Shown here: positions 9,957-18,394 of the stretch, one piece after another | How the letters are laid out: every line of letters starts with the position of its first letter | How positions within the stretch are numbered: position 1 is the stretch's first letter | DNA from: Gordonia soli NBRC 108243 | GTDB lineage: Bacteria > Actinomycetota > Actinomycetes > Mycobacteriales > Mycobacteriaceae | Assembly: GCF_000334455.1 (NCBI RefSeq) | Contig: NZ_BANX01000025.1 | Coordinates: 1 to 64,000, forward strand | Direction: 5' to 3' | DNA length: 64,000 nucleotides | Notes under the pieces: generated by a model | Told to the model about the DNA's origin: nothing | Databases searched by the model: none | Seen by the model: only the letters and a program-made list of their open reading frames with translations | Position numbers and translations under genes: made by a program

Positions 9957-10394
9957 GTGGTTGCCGCCACGGAGTCGGACAACACCGGGGGCAGTGCTGC
10001 CCAGAAGCTCGGGTTCACCTCGGGCCTGGTGGTACAGGAACTCGGATGGGATGAGGACGCCGACGACGATCTGCGCGCCGACATCGAGGACGCGATCGGC
10101 GCAGACATGCTCGACGAGGACGCGGACGACGTCATCGATGTCGTGCTCCTCTGGTGGCGTGACGACGACGGCGATCTCGTCGATGCGCTGATGGACGCGA
10201 TAGCGCCGTTGGCGGACGACGGTTTCGTCTGGGTCATCTCGCCCAAGACCGGCACGACCGGTCATGTGGACCCGAGCGAGATCGCGGAGGCCGCTCCGAC
10301 GGCCGGTCTGACACAGACCACCGTGGTCAGTCTCGGGAACTGGTCGGGTTCACGGCTCGTGCAGCCGAAGGCCCGACCCGGCAAACGCGCATGA
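9957..10394 (+). CDS. DUF3052 family protein (Rv2239c-like)
   Basis: A small acidic cytoplasmic protein of unknown function found across actinobacteria, usually next to ahpE as here. The 145 residues show the family pattern AQKLGFTSGLVVQELGWDED, an acidic middle, DDGFVWVISPKTG and a C-terminal TTVVSLGNWSGSRLV. The GTG start at 9957 is fixed by a perfect AAGGAGGT site eight bases upstream. The stop overlaps the ahpE start by four bases (ATGA), so the two are translationally coupled, which supports a shared role in redox defence; that role is inference. Confidence 0.88.
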   Translation: MVAATESDNTGGSAAQKLGFTSGLVVQELGWDEDADDDLRADIEDAIGADMLDEDADDVIDVVLLWWRDDDGDLVDALMDAIAPLADDGFVWVISPKTGTTGHVDPSEIAEAAPTAGLTQTTVVSLGNWSGSRLVQPKARPGKRA

Positions 10395-10885
10395 CCGACG
10401 GAGCCGACCCGAACGTCCCCATCGCCCCACTCCCGGTCGGCAGCAGCGCCCCGGACTTCGCACTGCGCGATCAGAACAATCAACTGGTCTCGCTGCGTGA
10501 CATCCTGACGACGCGGCGGGCTCTCGTGGTCTTCTTCCCGCTGGCGTTCACCGGCACGTGTGAGGGCGAACTCGGCTACATCCGAGACCACTTGCCCCAG
10601 TTCGCCTCCGACGACCTGCAGACGGTCGCGGTATCGGTCGGCCCGCCGCCCACGCACAAGGTCTGGTCGTCGGCGCAGGGGTTCCTCTTCCCGGTGCTCG
10701 CCGACTTCTGGCCGCACGGCGAGGTCGCTCGCTCGTACGGCGTCTTCAACGACCGCAACGGCTACGCCAACCGCGGTACCTTCTTGGTCGACCGTGACGG
10801 CACGATCCTGTTCTCTGACATGGTCGGGCCGGGGGAGTCACGCGAGCACGCGCTGTGGGAGAAGGCTCTGCTCGCACTCCCGTGA
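10391..10885 (+). CDS. ahpE: One-cysteine peroxiredoxin AhpE
   Basis: Reduces hydroperoxides and peroxynitrite through a peroxidatic cysteine; in mycobacteria it is recycled by mycothiol/mycoredoxin-1. The 164-residue thioredoxin-fold protein has the peroxidatic Cys57 in FPLAFTGTCEGEL and no resolving cysteine, as in the AhpE class. The conserved VGPPPTHKVW and FWPHGEVARSYGVFN segments are present. It has an N-terminal extension of about 11 residues compared with M. tuberculosis AhpE. It follows the DUF3052 gene with a four-base overlap. Confidence 0.94.
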   Translation: MTDGADPNVPIAPLPVGSSAPDFALRDQNNQLVSLRDILTTRRALVVFFPLAFTGTCEGELGYIRDHLPQFASDDLQTVAVSVGPPPTHKVWSSAQGFLFPVLADFWPHGEVARSYGVFNDRNGYANRGTFLVDRDGTILFSDMVGPGESREHALWEKALLALP

Positions 10886-10989
10886 GAGCAGGGTGCGGTG
10901 TCGTCGTTTTGGACGGGACGCCGTTTCCGTTACATTCAGTTCTTGGCGTCGGGCGCCGTGATCTCTCGCAGCACATCCCCGGCACGCCG

Positions 10990-11064
10990 GCGCGTATAGC
11001 TCAGCGGTAGAGCTCTGGTCTTACACACCAGCGGTCAGGGGTTCGAATCCCTTTGCGCGCACCA
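10990..11064 (+). tRNA. tRNA-Val (anticodon TAC), CCA encoded
   Basis: All arms fold: a 7-bp acceptor (GCGCGTA with TGCGCGC, one G-U), D stem GCTC/GAGC with a 7-base loop, anticodon stem CTGGT/ACCAG with loop CTTACAC (anticodon TAC), a 5-base variable loop, T stem with TTCGAAT loop, discriminator A and an encoded CCA. It reads GTA valine codons. Confidence 0.97.
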
Positions 11065-11145
11065 TCACATCCCGCCCCGAATCCGTAGCGCGAACAGTGC
11101 GGAATCCGCGTGTCAGAGCTACAAGAGCGCGCGAGGAACGGCGGG

Positions 11146-11931
11146 TCAGCCGAAGATCGGCGGCAGGGCGAAGAGGACGATCGCCGCCCAGACCACGTGG
11201 GTGCAGATCGGGGCGAGCACACCACCGGTCGCCCGACGCAGGATCGCGCAGACGATACCGAGGATCACCGCGGCGAATCCCAGCATCGGGTTGCCGCTCG
11301 CGAGGGTGGCGATGACGTAGAGCACCGTCGAGGTGAGCAGCGGTCGGTATCCGTGTGCGGCCGAGTAGACGGCTCCGCGGAAGAACAACTCCTCGGCCAC
11401 CCCGTTGCCCAGGGTGATCAGCGTGACGACCACGATGCTGCCGTAGTCGGCGAAGTCGAGTACCTGGACGACGAGCCGGCTCAGCGTCGGGATCTCACGG
11501 GTGATCAACGCGCCCACCAGGAATGCCCCGCCGACCGCCGCGCCGACGACGGTGCCCAGTGCCACCGCGCCGCTCGTCGTCCGATACTCCGCCACGCGGC
11601 CCGCGGGGGCGATGTCACCGCTGACCCGACGCCGGATGCCGAAGCGACCCATCGAGACATGTCCCGATGCCAACGCGCCGATCACCCAGATGAGCGCCAG
11701 TCCGATGGTCAGTGGGTAGAACGCGGTGTCACCCGGATCCACCGACAACGAGAACCCCAGTGTGACGGCACCGGCGACCAGGAACACGGTCGCCACGATC
11801 CGTCTACGGCGTAGCGCCGCGGGAGAGTCGATGTCGCCGGGCGCCTCGGTGAAGACTGCCGATACGATGCTGCGGACCAGGCCGGTCGACGCGACGGGTT
11901 CGGTGGTGGTGGTGCTGGGCTCAGGGGTCAT
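11146..11931 (-). CDS. CPBP-family intramembrane metalloprotease
   Basis: Polytopic membrane protein of the CAAX/Abi (CPBP) family, proteases or protease-like proteins whose bacterial roles include bacteriocin self-protection and protein maturation. The 261-residue product has about six to eight membrane segments and the family motifs: AEELFFRG (EExxxR), and later THVVW with the second histidine set. The first 45 residues are Thr/Ser-rich and cytosolic. It converges on the tRNA-Val gene. The substrate is unknown. Confidence 0.8.
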   Translation of the reverse strand: MTPEPSTTTTEPVASTGLVRSIVSAVFTEAPGDIDSPAALRRRRIVATVFLVAGAVTLGFSLSVDPGDTAFYPLTIGLALIWVIGALASGHVSMGRFGIRRRVSGDIAPAGRVAEYRTTSGAVALGTVVGAAVGGAFLVGALITREIPTLSRLVVQVLDFADYGSIVVVTLITLGNGVAEELFFRGAVYSAAHGYRPLLTSTVLYVIATLASGNPMLGFAAVILGIVCAILRRATGGVLAPICTHVVWAAIVLFALPPIFG

Positions 11932-11976
11932 GGACTATCGGTTCCTCCGGATTCGGGTGTCGGGGAATCGAACGGA

Positions 11977-13077
11977 TCAGGGCCAGGAGGCGAGCGAACT
12001 CGCCAGCCGGATGGGGGCGGTGGCCGTGTCGATCACGCCGCGCACGCCGTTGCGCACCCCGCGGCGGAGGCGAACCCAATCGCCGCCGGCCCAGTCGGGG
12101 TCGGTCTCGGCCAGGTGATGGACGTCGGCGAGCTCGCAGACCGGGCGCGGATAGCGACTGTGCACCGCGGCGCGCACGGCGACCCGGATCGGCAGCAGCC
12201 CGCCCGGCGGGTCGGGGACGATCGATCGGATGCGGTTCTCGCTCGCGTTCATCGGATGGTCCAACGACGTCACCAGATCGGCGGTCAGCGCGAACGGCAC
12301 CGGGATGACGGCTCCGCCCACGGCCCCGGCCAGCCGGGTGGGCACCGGCGGTGCCCACACCCGCAATCGTGGGTGGGGGATGGCGCGCAGGTATTCCTCG
12401 ATCATCGTCCGGTACTTGCCGCGGTCGGGTCCGGCGATGTCGTACGCGCCGGCGGTGACCACCGGGTCGGCGACCTCGGCGAGGTAATAGAGGACGTCCC
12501 GGATCGAGATCGGGTCCATCGGGTTGTCGATCCAGGACGGCAGCGGGATCACCGGCAGGCGGTCGGAGAGGTAGCGGATGATCTCGAACGAGGTCGAACC
12601 GGCGCCCAGCACGACCGCGGCGCGCAGCCACACGACGTCCGGACCGTCGGGAACACTCAGCGCATCGCCGACCTCGGCGCGGCTCGCCAGATGCGTCGAC
12701 AGTCCGTTCTCGCCGCCATCCGGGACGAAGCCACCGAGATAGATGATCCGTCCGACACCCGCGTCGCGGGAAGCCTCGGCCACGGTTCGCGCCGCGGCTC
12801 GGTCGGCATCGCGGAAGTCGGCCTCGCCGATGCCGTGTAGGAGGTAGTAGAGCGCGTCGACATCGCCGGCCGTACGCAGGGCCGCAGCGACGGAATCGGC
12901 GTCGTGGGCGTCCATCGCGACGGGCGTGACGCGGTCGTGCCAACTGAAGCGCCGCAACGAGTCGGCGTTGCGGGAGGTGACCACCACTTCGTGTCCGCGG
13001 CCGAGCAACGTGCAGACCAGGCGGGAGCCGACGTATCCGGTGGCTCCGGTGACGAGCAGGCGCATGCGCTCCACCAT
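11977..13077 (-). CDS. NAD(P)-dependent epimerase/dehydratase-like protein
   Basis: Extended or atypical short-chain dehydrogenase fold. The nucleotide-binding glycine motif is LLVTGATGYVGSRL near residues 7-20, followed by SRNADS and LHGIG segments; the usual YxxxK pair is not evident, so it is likely an atypical SDR with an NAD(P)H-binding role, as in Rv-type 'NAD(P)H-binding' proteins. The C-terminal 120 residues resemble the substrate region of nucleoside-diphosphate-sugar epimerase relatives. The start may be ATG 13077 or ATG 13065; neither has a strong ribosome site at ideal spacing. It ends 46 bases upstream of the CPBP start and may form an operon with it. Function unknown. Confidence 0.75.
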   Translation of the reverse strand: MVERMRLLVTGATGYVGSRLVCTLLGRGHEVVVTSRNADSLRRFSWHDRVTPVAMDAHDADSVAAALRTAGDVDALYYLLHGIGEADFRDADRAAARTVAEASRDAGVGRIIYLGGFVPDGGENGLSTHLASRAEVGDALSVPDGPDVVWLRAAVVLGAGSTSFEIIRYLSDRLPVIPLPSWIDNPMDPISIRDVLYYLAEVADPVVTAGAYDIAGPDRGKYRTMIEEYLRAIPHPRLRVWAPPVPTRLAGAVGGAVIPVPFALTADLVTSLDHPMNASENRIRSIVPDPPGGLLPIRVAVRAAVHSRYPRPVCELADVHHLAETDPDWAGGDWVRLRRGVRNGVRGVIDTATAPIRLASSLASWP

Positions 13078-13199
13078 AGGGAGACATCGCCGGACTCGCG
13101 CGCCCGCACACGATCTCCGGTGGATGCGAGCAGGTCAGCGGCGCATGTGGTGATCGTCATCCGATCGTCGCCGATGCTGTGTTCGTCCACGGGACGGCG

Positions 13200-14195
13200 T
13201 CACTCGGCAGCGGTCGGAGATGCCGCGTGCCGGTACCGCTCGGCCATTCGCAGGTGGTACTCGGCCACCTCACGACATTCGTCCCGGAGTCGAACGGGCT
13301 CCAGGATGGTGAAATCGGCGTCGAACGCGCGCAGCCAGCGAGCGATCGAAGTCAGCGAGGTGCTGAACAGCCGCAGTTCGCACGTGGTCTCGTCGCCGGC
13401 CTCGACGGTGCCCCAGTCCTCGTGGACCATCGGCGCGACCGTTGCCAGCGGTGCGTGGATACGGACCCGGGCGGTTGCGGCACGGTAGACGGCACCCAGG
13501 CTGCGCTCCAGGTAGCCCGCCGCGCCGCCCTCGGGCAACTCGCGCGGCACGAAACGAGGTCCGGTCGGTGTCTTCGGCTCCATCCGGTCCACCCGGAACG
13601 AGCGCCAGTCGTCGCGAGCCAGGTCCCATCCCACGACATACCAGCGCTGCCCGCTGCGGACCAGGCGATACGGTTCGATCTCGCGGCGACTCTCGGTGCC
13701 GTCACGGCGCCGATAGTCGAAACGCAGGCGTTCGAGTCGGTGGCACGCGGTCGCGATGTCGGTCAACGTCTCCGCCGACACACTCGTCCCGTAGTCGCGC
13801 GGGACCGCGTCCATCGACAACGCGTCGAGTCGATGACGCAAGCGCGACGGCATCACCTGACGCAGTTTGGTGAGCGCACCCGCCGACGCCTCCGCCATGT
13901 CGGTGACCGACCCGGTGGTGATCGCGTTGAGGCCCAACGCGACTGCCACGACCTCCTGGTCATCGAGCAGCAGCGGTGGCATCTCGGCGCCGGCGCCGAG
14001 CCGGTAGCCGCCACCGACGCCGACGGTCGCATCCACCGGGTAGCCGAGTTCACGCAGCTTGTCGACGTCGCGTCGCACCGTCCGTGTGGTGATCTGCAAC
14101 CGGGCGGCCAGGTCGTTGCCCGACCATTCGCGTCGGGTCTGCAGCAACGTGAGCAACTGCAGCAGTCGTGCCGATGTCTCCAACATGAGAACCAT
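13200..14195 (-). CDS. WYL-domain transcriptional regulator (HTH_11 + WYL)
   Basis: YafY-type regulator. The N-terminal winged helix (about residues 5-60) includes ARLQITTRTVRRDVDKLRELGYPV; the central and C-terminal parts form a WYL ligand-sensing domain with RRREIEPYRLVRSGQRWYVVGWD split around residues 170-195. Start is ATG 14195 or ATG 14186. It is divergent from the DrrAB-type exporter genes across about 100 bases that contain a perfect palindrome, so it most likely controls that exporter and itself. Confidence 0.85.
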   Translation of the reverse strand: MVLMLETSARLLQLLTLLQTRREWSGNDLAARLQITTRTVRRDVDKLRELGYPVDATVGVGGGYRLGAGAEMPPLLLDDQEVVAVALGLNAITTGSVTDMAEASAGALTKLRQVMPSRLRHRLDALSMDAVPRDYGTSVSAETLTDIATACHRLERLRFDYRRRDGTESRREIEPYRLVRSGQRWYVVGWDLARDDWRSFRVDRMEPKTPTGPRFVPRELPEGGAAGYLERSLGAVYRAATARVRIHAPLATVAPMVHEDWGTVEAGDETTCELRLFSTSLTSIARWLRAFDADFTILEPVRLRDECREVAEYHLRMAERYRHAASPTAAE

Positions 14196-14206
14196 CGTGC
14201 CGCACC

Positions 14207-14229
14207 TTGCGGACCATATCTGTCCGCAA
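14207..14229. promoter_or_regulatory. Operator in the WYL regulator / ABC exporter divergent region
   Basis: TTGCGGAC-CATATCT-GTCCGCAA is a perfect inverted repeat with 8-bp arms and a 7-bp AT-rich centre, 12 bases upstream of the regulator start and 65 bases before the ATPase gene. Its place between divergent genes makes it a good candidate site for the WYL regulator. Confidence 0.65.
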
Positions 14230-14293
14230 TCGTTTCTAGCGTCGTTCTCACCGACTCCACAGCGAGACCCAACGACGAAAGGACGGCCCGCTC

Positions 14294-15409
14294 ATGATCA
14301 CCACGACACGCGACCTCTCGACCCGCCCCGGTGACGAGAACACCGGCAACGTAGGCACTGGTAACGGCAGCACCGGAAGCGAGGATCGGGGGCGGCGCCG
14401 AGGGGCGACGGACGGAGTGCCCGCCATCGAGGTGTCGGCACTCACCAAGACGTTCCGCCAGGGCAAGAACACCGTTGAGGCGGTGAAGGGAGTGGACCTC
14501 GCCGTCGCGAGCGGCGAACTCGTCGCCCTCCTCGGCCCCAACGGTGCGGGCAAGTCGACCACGCTGCGGATGCTCACCACACTGTTGCGTCCGACCAGTG
14601 GCAGCGCGCACCTCGGCGGCTGGTCCATCGCCGACGATCCCGAGCGGGTCCGGTCGGTGATCGGGTACGTCGGCCAGGGCAACGGCGCCGGCCACAACCA
14701 GCGGGTTCGGGAAGAACTGATCACCCAGGGGCGGTGCTACCGACTATCCAAGGCGGAAGCGGTGTCCCGCGCCGACGAACTGATCGACGCGCTCGATCTG
14801 CAGGCTCTCGTCGACCGCAAGGTGGGCACGCTGTCGGGTGGCCAGCGCAGGCGCCTCGACATCGCGCTCGGCATCGTCCATGGGCCGTCGATCATCTTTC
14901 TCGACGAGCCGACCACCGGAATGGATCCGCAGTCGCGCGCCAATCTGTGGGATCACATCGGGCGCGTCCGGGATCGCACCGGCGCGACCATCGTGCTGAC
15001 CACGCACTACCTCGACGAGGCGGACGCGATGGCCGAACGGGTGGTGGTCATCGACTCCGGCACGGTGATCGCCGACGACACCGCTCGCCACCTCAAGGAC
15101 ACTCTCGCAGGTGACCAGATCATCCTCCGCACAACCGATCCCGAGGCAGCGACGGCGGTCGGGGAGATCGCCGCCCGCTTCGGCGGGGTGACCGTCGGCG
15201 CCGTCGACGGAGATGTCGTGACCCTGCGCGCGTCGGGCGGAGACGCGCTACTGCCGGTCGTCCTCCGCAGCGCAGCCGACGCCGGCGTGGACGTCCGCGC
15301 GGCCGAGCTCATGCGTCCGACCCTCGACGACGTCTTCCTCGCGCTCACCGGCCGCTCGCTGCGGGAGTCGGGAACGGCAACCGCCACCGGCTCGGCGCCC
15401 GCGGCCTGA
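14294..15409 (+). CDS. ABC exporter ATP-binding protein, DrrA type
   Basis: ATPase of a two-gene drug/lipid ABC exporter. After a variable 45-residue Gly/Thr/Arg-rich start, the nucleotide-binding domain shows Walker A GPNGAGKST, Q-loop YVGQGNG, signature LSGGQRRR, Walker B IIFLDEPTTGMD and the H-loop TTHYLDEAD. The C-terminal 90 residues have the DrrA regulatory-domain look (DDVFLALTGRS). The partner permease follows after 78 bases. The DrrA subfamily handles anthracyclines, lipids such as PDIM or unknown compounds; the substrate here is not evident. Confidence 0.9.
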   Translation: MITTTRDLSTRPGDENTGNVGTGNGSTGSEDRGRRRGATDGVPAIEVSALTKTFRQGKNTVEAVKGVDLAVASGELVALLGPNGAGKSTTLRMLTTLLRPTSGSAHLGGWSIADDPERVRSVIGYVGQGNGAGHNQRVREELITQGRCYRLSKAEAVSRADELIDALDLQALVDRKVGTLSGGQRRRLDIALGIVHGPSIIFLDEPTTGMDPQSRANLWDHIGRVRDRTGATIVLTTHYLDEADAMAERVVVIDSGTVIADDTARHLKDTLAGDQIILRTTDPEAATAVGEIAARFGGVTVGAVDGDVVTLRASGGDALLPVVLRSAADAGVDVRAAELMRPTLDDVFLALTGRSLRESGTATATGSAPAA

Positions 15410-15487
15410 CCGCGGAACCCGGAGCGAGCGCGAAAAGCACAGCATGACCGACCGATCACACCCGAACCATCTCCGAGGAGCCTCATC

Positions 15488-16321
15488 ATGACCGCAACGA
15501 TCGTCGACCAGCCGATCACCACCCATCGCGATCGGATCGGACGACCGCCGAACCGACTGCGCGCCATCGCGTCCGACAGCACATTGGTGATGGTCCGAGA
15601 ACTGCGCCCGACGGTGCGCGATCCTTTCACCGTCATCTTCAGCCTGGTGCAGCCGCTGATCCTGCTGGCCCTCTTCGGTCCGCTGCTCGACGGGGTCCCC
15701 GGGGCCACCGAGGGCGGCAACGTCTGGAACTGGTTCATCCCCGGGGTCCTGGCGATGATCGCCATCTTCGGGACGTCGATGACGGGGTCGAACCTGCTCG
15801 CCGAGATGCAGCAGGGCAGTCACGAACGGATGTTGGTGACGCCGCTGAGTCGCAGTGCGTTGCTGATCGGCCGCGCCCTCAAGGAGATGGTGCCCCTCGC
15901 CGCACAGGCCGTCGTCATCGTCCTGATCGGCCTGCCGCTCGGATTCGGCCTCAACCTGTTGGGTGCCGCGATCGGCATCGTGCTGCTGGGTGTCTTCGGC
16001 ATCGGACTCGGTGCGTTCTCGTACACTCTCGCGCTGGCGTGCAAGGAGCAGGATTGGGTGTTCTGGACAGTCCAGCAGACGATGATGTTCCCGATGCTCA
16101 TCCTGTCCGGGACGATGCTGCCACTCGACGGAGCACCGACCTGGATGCGTGTCCTGGTGGACGTCAACCCACTCGCCTACGTGGTCGACGCCGAACGGAC
16201 GTTGTTCGCAGGCGAGTTCGACGGGGCCACGATCGGCGCCGGTGTCCTCGCCGCGTTCCTGGTCGCGGTGGTCGGCATCGGGGTCGGCGTGCGGGCGGTC
16301 TCGTCCGCGTCGCGTCGCTGA
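15488..16321 (+). CDS. ABC exporter permease, DrrB/ABC-2 type
   Basis: Membrane partner of the preceding ATPase. The 277-residue protein has an N-terminal amphipathic region, about six membrane segments and an ABC-2 type domain with the conserved end LPLDGAPTWMRVLVDVNPLAYVVDAER (family motif around residues 215-240). GAGGAG lies seven bases before the ATG. Its transcription together with the ATPase is likely. Confidence 0.9.
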   Translation: MTATIVDQPITTHRDRIGRPPNRLRAIASDSTLVMVRELRPTVRDPFTVIFSLVQPLILLALFGPLLDGVPGATEGGNVWNWFIPGVLAMIAIFGTSMTGSNLLAEMQQGSHERMLVTPLSRSALLIGRALKEMVPLAAQAVVIVLIGLPLGFGLNLLGAAIGIVLLGVFGIGLGAFSYTLALACKEQDWVFWTVQQTMMFPMLILSGTMLPLDGAPTWMRVLVDVNPLAYVVDAERTLFAGEFDGATIGAGVLAAFLVAVVGIGVGVRAVSSASRR

Positions 16322-16399
16322 TCCGAGACCCCTGACCGCTGGTCCGCTTCCGAAGACGGGCCGTCGAGCATCGACGATCCACCGCCCATCCCGACCGTC

Positions 16400-17281
16400 T
16401 CAGTCCTCCGGTGCGCCGAGGGAGAGATCGTCGGGGTGGGCTCCGGTGCGCTCACCGGTGTCCAGGGCGGCGATCTCGGCGAGATCGTCAGATGTCAGCT
16501 CGAGGTCGAGGACGTCGATGTTCGCGGCGATGCGCTCGTCGTGGACCGACTTCGGGATCACGATCAGGCCGGACTGCAGATGCCAGCGGATGATCACCTG
16601 AGCCGGTGTGACGCCGTGTCGTTCGGCGATCCGGGCGAGTACCGGCTCGTCGAGCAGTGTGTTGGGTCGCGAGTCGGCGCCCCAACCGGAACCGCTGCCG
16701 CCCAAGGGACTCCACGATTCGACCGCGATGCCCCGGTCGGCGCAGAAGGCTCGCAACCCGCGCTGCGCGTGGCGCGGATGGAGTTCCACCTGATTCACCG
16801 CGGGCACCACGTCGGAATTGTCGATCACCAGTGAGAGATGGTGCGGCTCGAAGTTCGAGACACCGATGGCGCGCGCCTTGCCGGTATCGCGGATCTCGAT
16901 CAGGGTCTGCCACGTCTCGATCAACCGCCGCTCGTCCTGCAGCGGCCAGTGGATCAGGTAGAGATCGACGTGATCGAGTCCCAACCGGTCCAGACTGGCG
17001 TCGACAGCAGCGAGCGCACGATCGCGACCGTGGTCGGCGTTCCACAGTTTGGTGGTCACGAAGACCTCGTCGCGGGGGACACCCGACGTCGCGATCGCCC
17101 GTCCGACCGCGGCCTCGTTGCCGTACGCGGCGGCGGTGTCGATGTGTCGATAACCCGCCTCGGCGATGGCATACCGGACGGCATGCTCGGTCTCGGCGTC
17201 TTCGGCCTGCCAGACACCCAGTCCCAGTTGCGGGATGACGGTTCCGGAGCTCAGCTCCACGGTCGGGAGATCGGTGCTCAT
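16400..17281 (-). CDS. Aldo/keto reductase
   Basis: NADPH-dependent reductase of carbonyl compounds, TIM-barrel fold, 293 residues. The catalytic tetrad is complete: Asp48, Tyr53 (HIDTAAAYGNE), Lys78 (TTKLWN) and His111 (LIHWPL). The GVSNFE and IPKSVHDERIAAN cofactor motifs are present. Closest by pattern to the 2,5-diketo-gluconate reductase-like group common in actinobacteria; the true substrate is unknown. Starts with ATG 17281; single gene between convergent or separate neighbours. Confidence 0.88.
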   Translation of the reverse strand: MSTDLPTVELSSGTVIPQLGLGVWQAEDAETEHAVRYAIAEAGYRHIDTAAAYGNEAAVGRAIATSGVPRDEVFVTTKLWNADHGRDRALAAVDASLDRLGLDHVDLYLIHWPLQDERRLIETWQTLIEIRDTGKARAIGVSNFEPHHLSLVIDNSDVVPAVNQVELHPRHAQRGLRAFCADRGIAVESWSPLGGSGSGWGADSRPNTLLDEPVLARIAERHGVTPAQVIIRWHLQSGLIVIPKSVHDERIAANIDVLDLELTSDDLAEIAALDTGERTGAHPDDLSLGAPED

Positions 17282-17343
17282 GCTCCCAGGCTAACCGTTG
17301 CCCCGACCGTGCCGTGGCGCGGCGGGCGCGCAGGCCGTGCCGC

Positions 17344-18309
17344 TCAGGCCTTGGGGTGGGCGGAGAAGAACTGCCAGACCAGCGAGGACGCTGAGATCGT
17401 GTCGCTGCGCTTACCGGCGCCCGGGTTGCCGGTGGACCCGGGCCACCGGTGTCCGCCGCCGTTGATCCGATAGTGGGTGACCTGATGCCCGGCAGCGCCG
17501 CACACCGGCCAGTCCAGGCGATCGACGTCGGCGGTGATGCGGGTGGAGATGGGGGTACGCACGCATCCGGCCTTGCGGATCCATCCGTCCAACCACCCCT
17601 GCACGGCCGCATAGCGGCCGCCGAAGCGCACGCCGCCCTTGTACTTGATGATCGGATCGGCCGTGCCGTGGAACTCCAGCACCGACACCGGCGGTGAGGT
17701 CGCGCATCCGGCGCCGTGGCCCGCGTAGAAGGCTCCGCTGATCGCGGCGTAGGCCGCGAAGTCGGAGGTCATCTGGCAAGCGAGCAGGCCCACGAACCCG
17801 CCGCCGTTGGATCGGCCCACCGCGAAGGTGCGTGTGCGGTCGACGCAGGTCATGGTGCGGACCTCACGCAGGATGGTCCGCGTGAAGGCGATGTCGTCGG
17901 CTTGTGGCGACGAGTACGGCGCACCCTGCCAAGCGATCTGACCGTCGGTGCCGGGGAGCCCGGCCGGGAAGACCACGATCGCCGGCAGCGCCGACAGTCG
18001 GGTGTAGCGCTCGAAGGTCGTGCTCTTCTCCGCGCGGCCGTGGTAGGCGAGGATCAGCGGGTAGCGACTACGGCCGGTGAAGTCGGCGGGCACGTGTACC
18101 CGATAGGTGCGCTCGACGCCGTTGACCTCGGTGCGATGGACCGACGTGGTTCCGGCGGCGAAACCGTCGACGCCGGTGCACGCCGCCTGGGGGACCGGGG
18201 TCAACGGTTCGGCGGACGCCGACGGCGTTCCTGTCGCCCAGACGAGCCCACTCGCCAGGATCGAGACCACCACCGACAGCACGCACCACACCACACGACG
18301 TCCGGACAC
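17344..18309 (-). CDS. Secreted esterase, LpqC / PHB-depolymerase-like
   Basis: Exported alpha/beta hydrolase of the polyhydroxybutyrate depolymerase/feruloyl esterase group (LpqC-like). Signal peptide in residues 1-33 (ALA-type end SASA). The nucleophile motif is GRSNGGG, the oxyanion region follows LILAYHGR, and the C-terminal NGGGHRWPGS carries the catalytic histidine. Six cysteines in the mature part could form disulfides. GTG start at 18309. It is divergent from the secreted GH1 gene, suggesting an extracellular degradative pair; this is inference. Confidence 0.82.
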   Translation of the reverse strand: MSGRRVVWCVLSVVVSILASGLVWATGTPSASAEPLTPVPQAACTGVDGFAAGTTSVHRTEVNGVERTYRVHVPADFTGRSRYPLILAYHGRAEKSTTFERYTRLSALPAIVVFPAGLPGTDGQIAWQGAPYSSPQADDIAFTRTILREVRTMTCVDRTRTFAVGRSNGGGFVGLLACQMTSDFAAYAAISGAFYAGHGAGCATSPPVSVLEFHGTADPIIKYKGGVRFGGRYAAVQGWLDGWIRKAGCVRTPISTRITADVDRLDWPVCGAAGHQVTHYRINGGGHRWPGSTGNPGAGKRSDTISASSLVWQFFSAHPKA

Positions 18310-18394
18310 GCGGACAAGCCTAAGGGGTCACCGGAAGGCTCGTGCACGTCGTACCGGTGAGAACCCGAGGTGAGGGCGATCCCGATCTGCGATC

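Noticed and set aside
11001..11225. Open frame on the minus strand opposite tRNA-Val ending RKGIRTPDRWCVRPELYR
   Set aside because: Reads the antisense of the tRNA; this ending is a well known false-gene artefact next to tRNA genes.
11921..13111. Alternative minus-strand frame over the epimerase-like gene
   Set aside because: Arg/Pro-rich; the other frame has the Rossmann motif and normal codon use.
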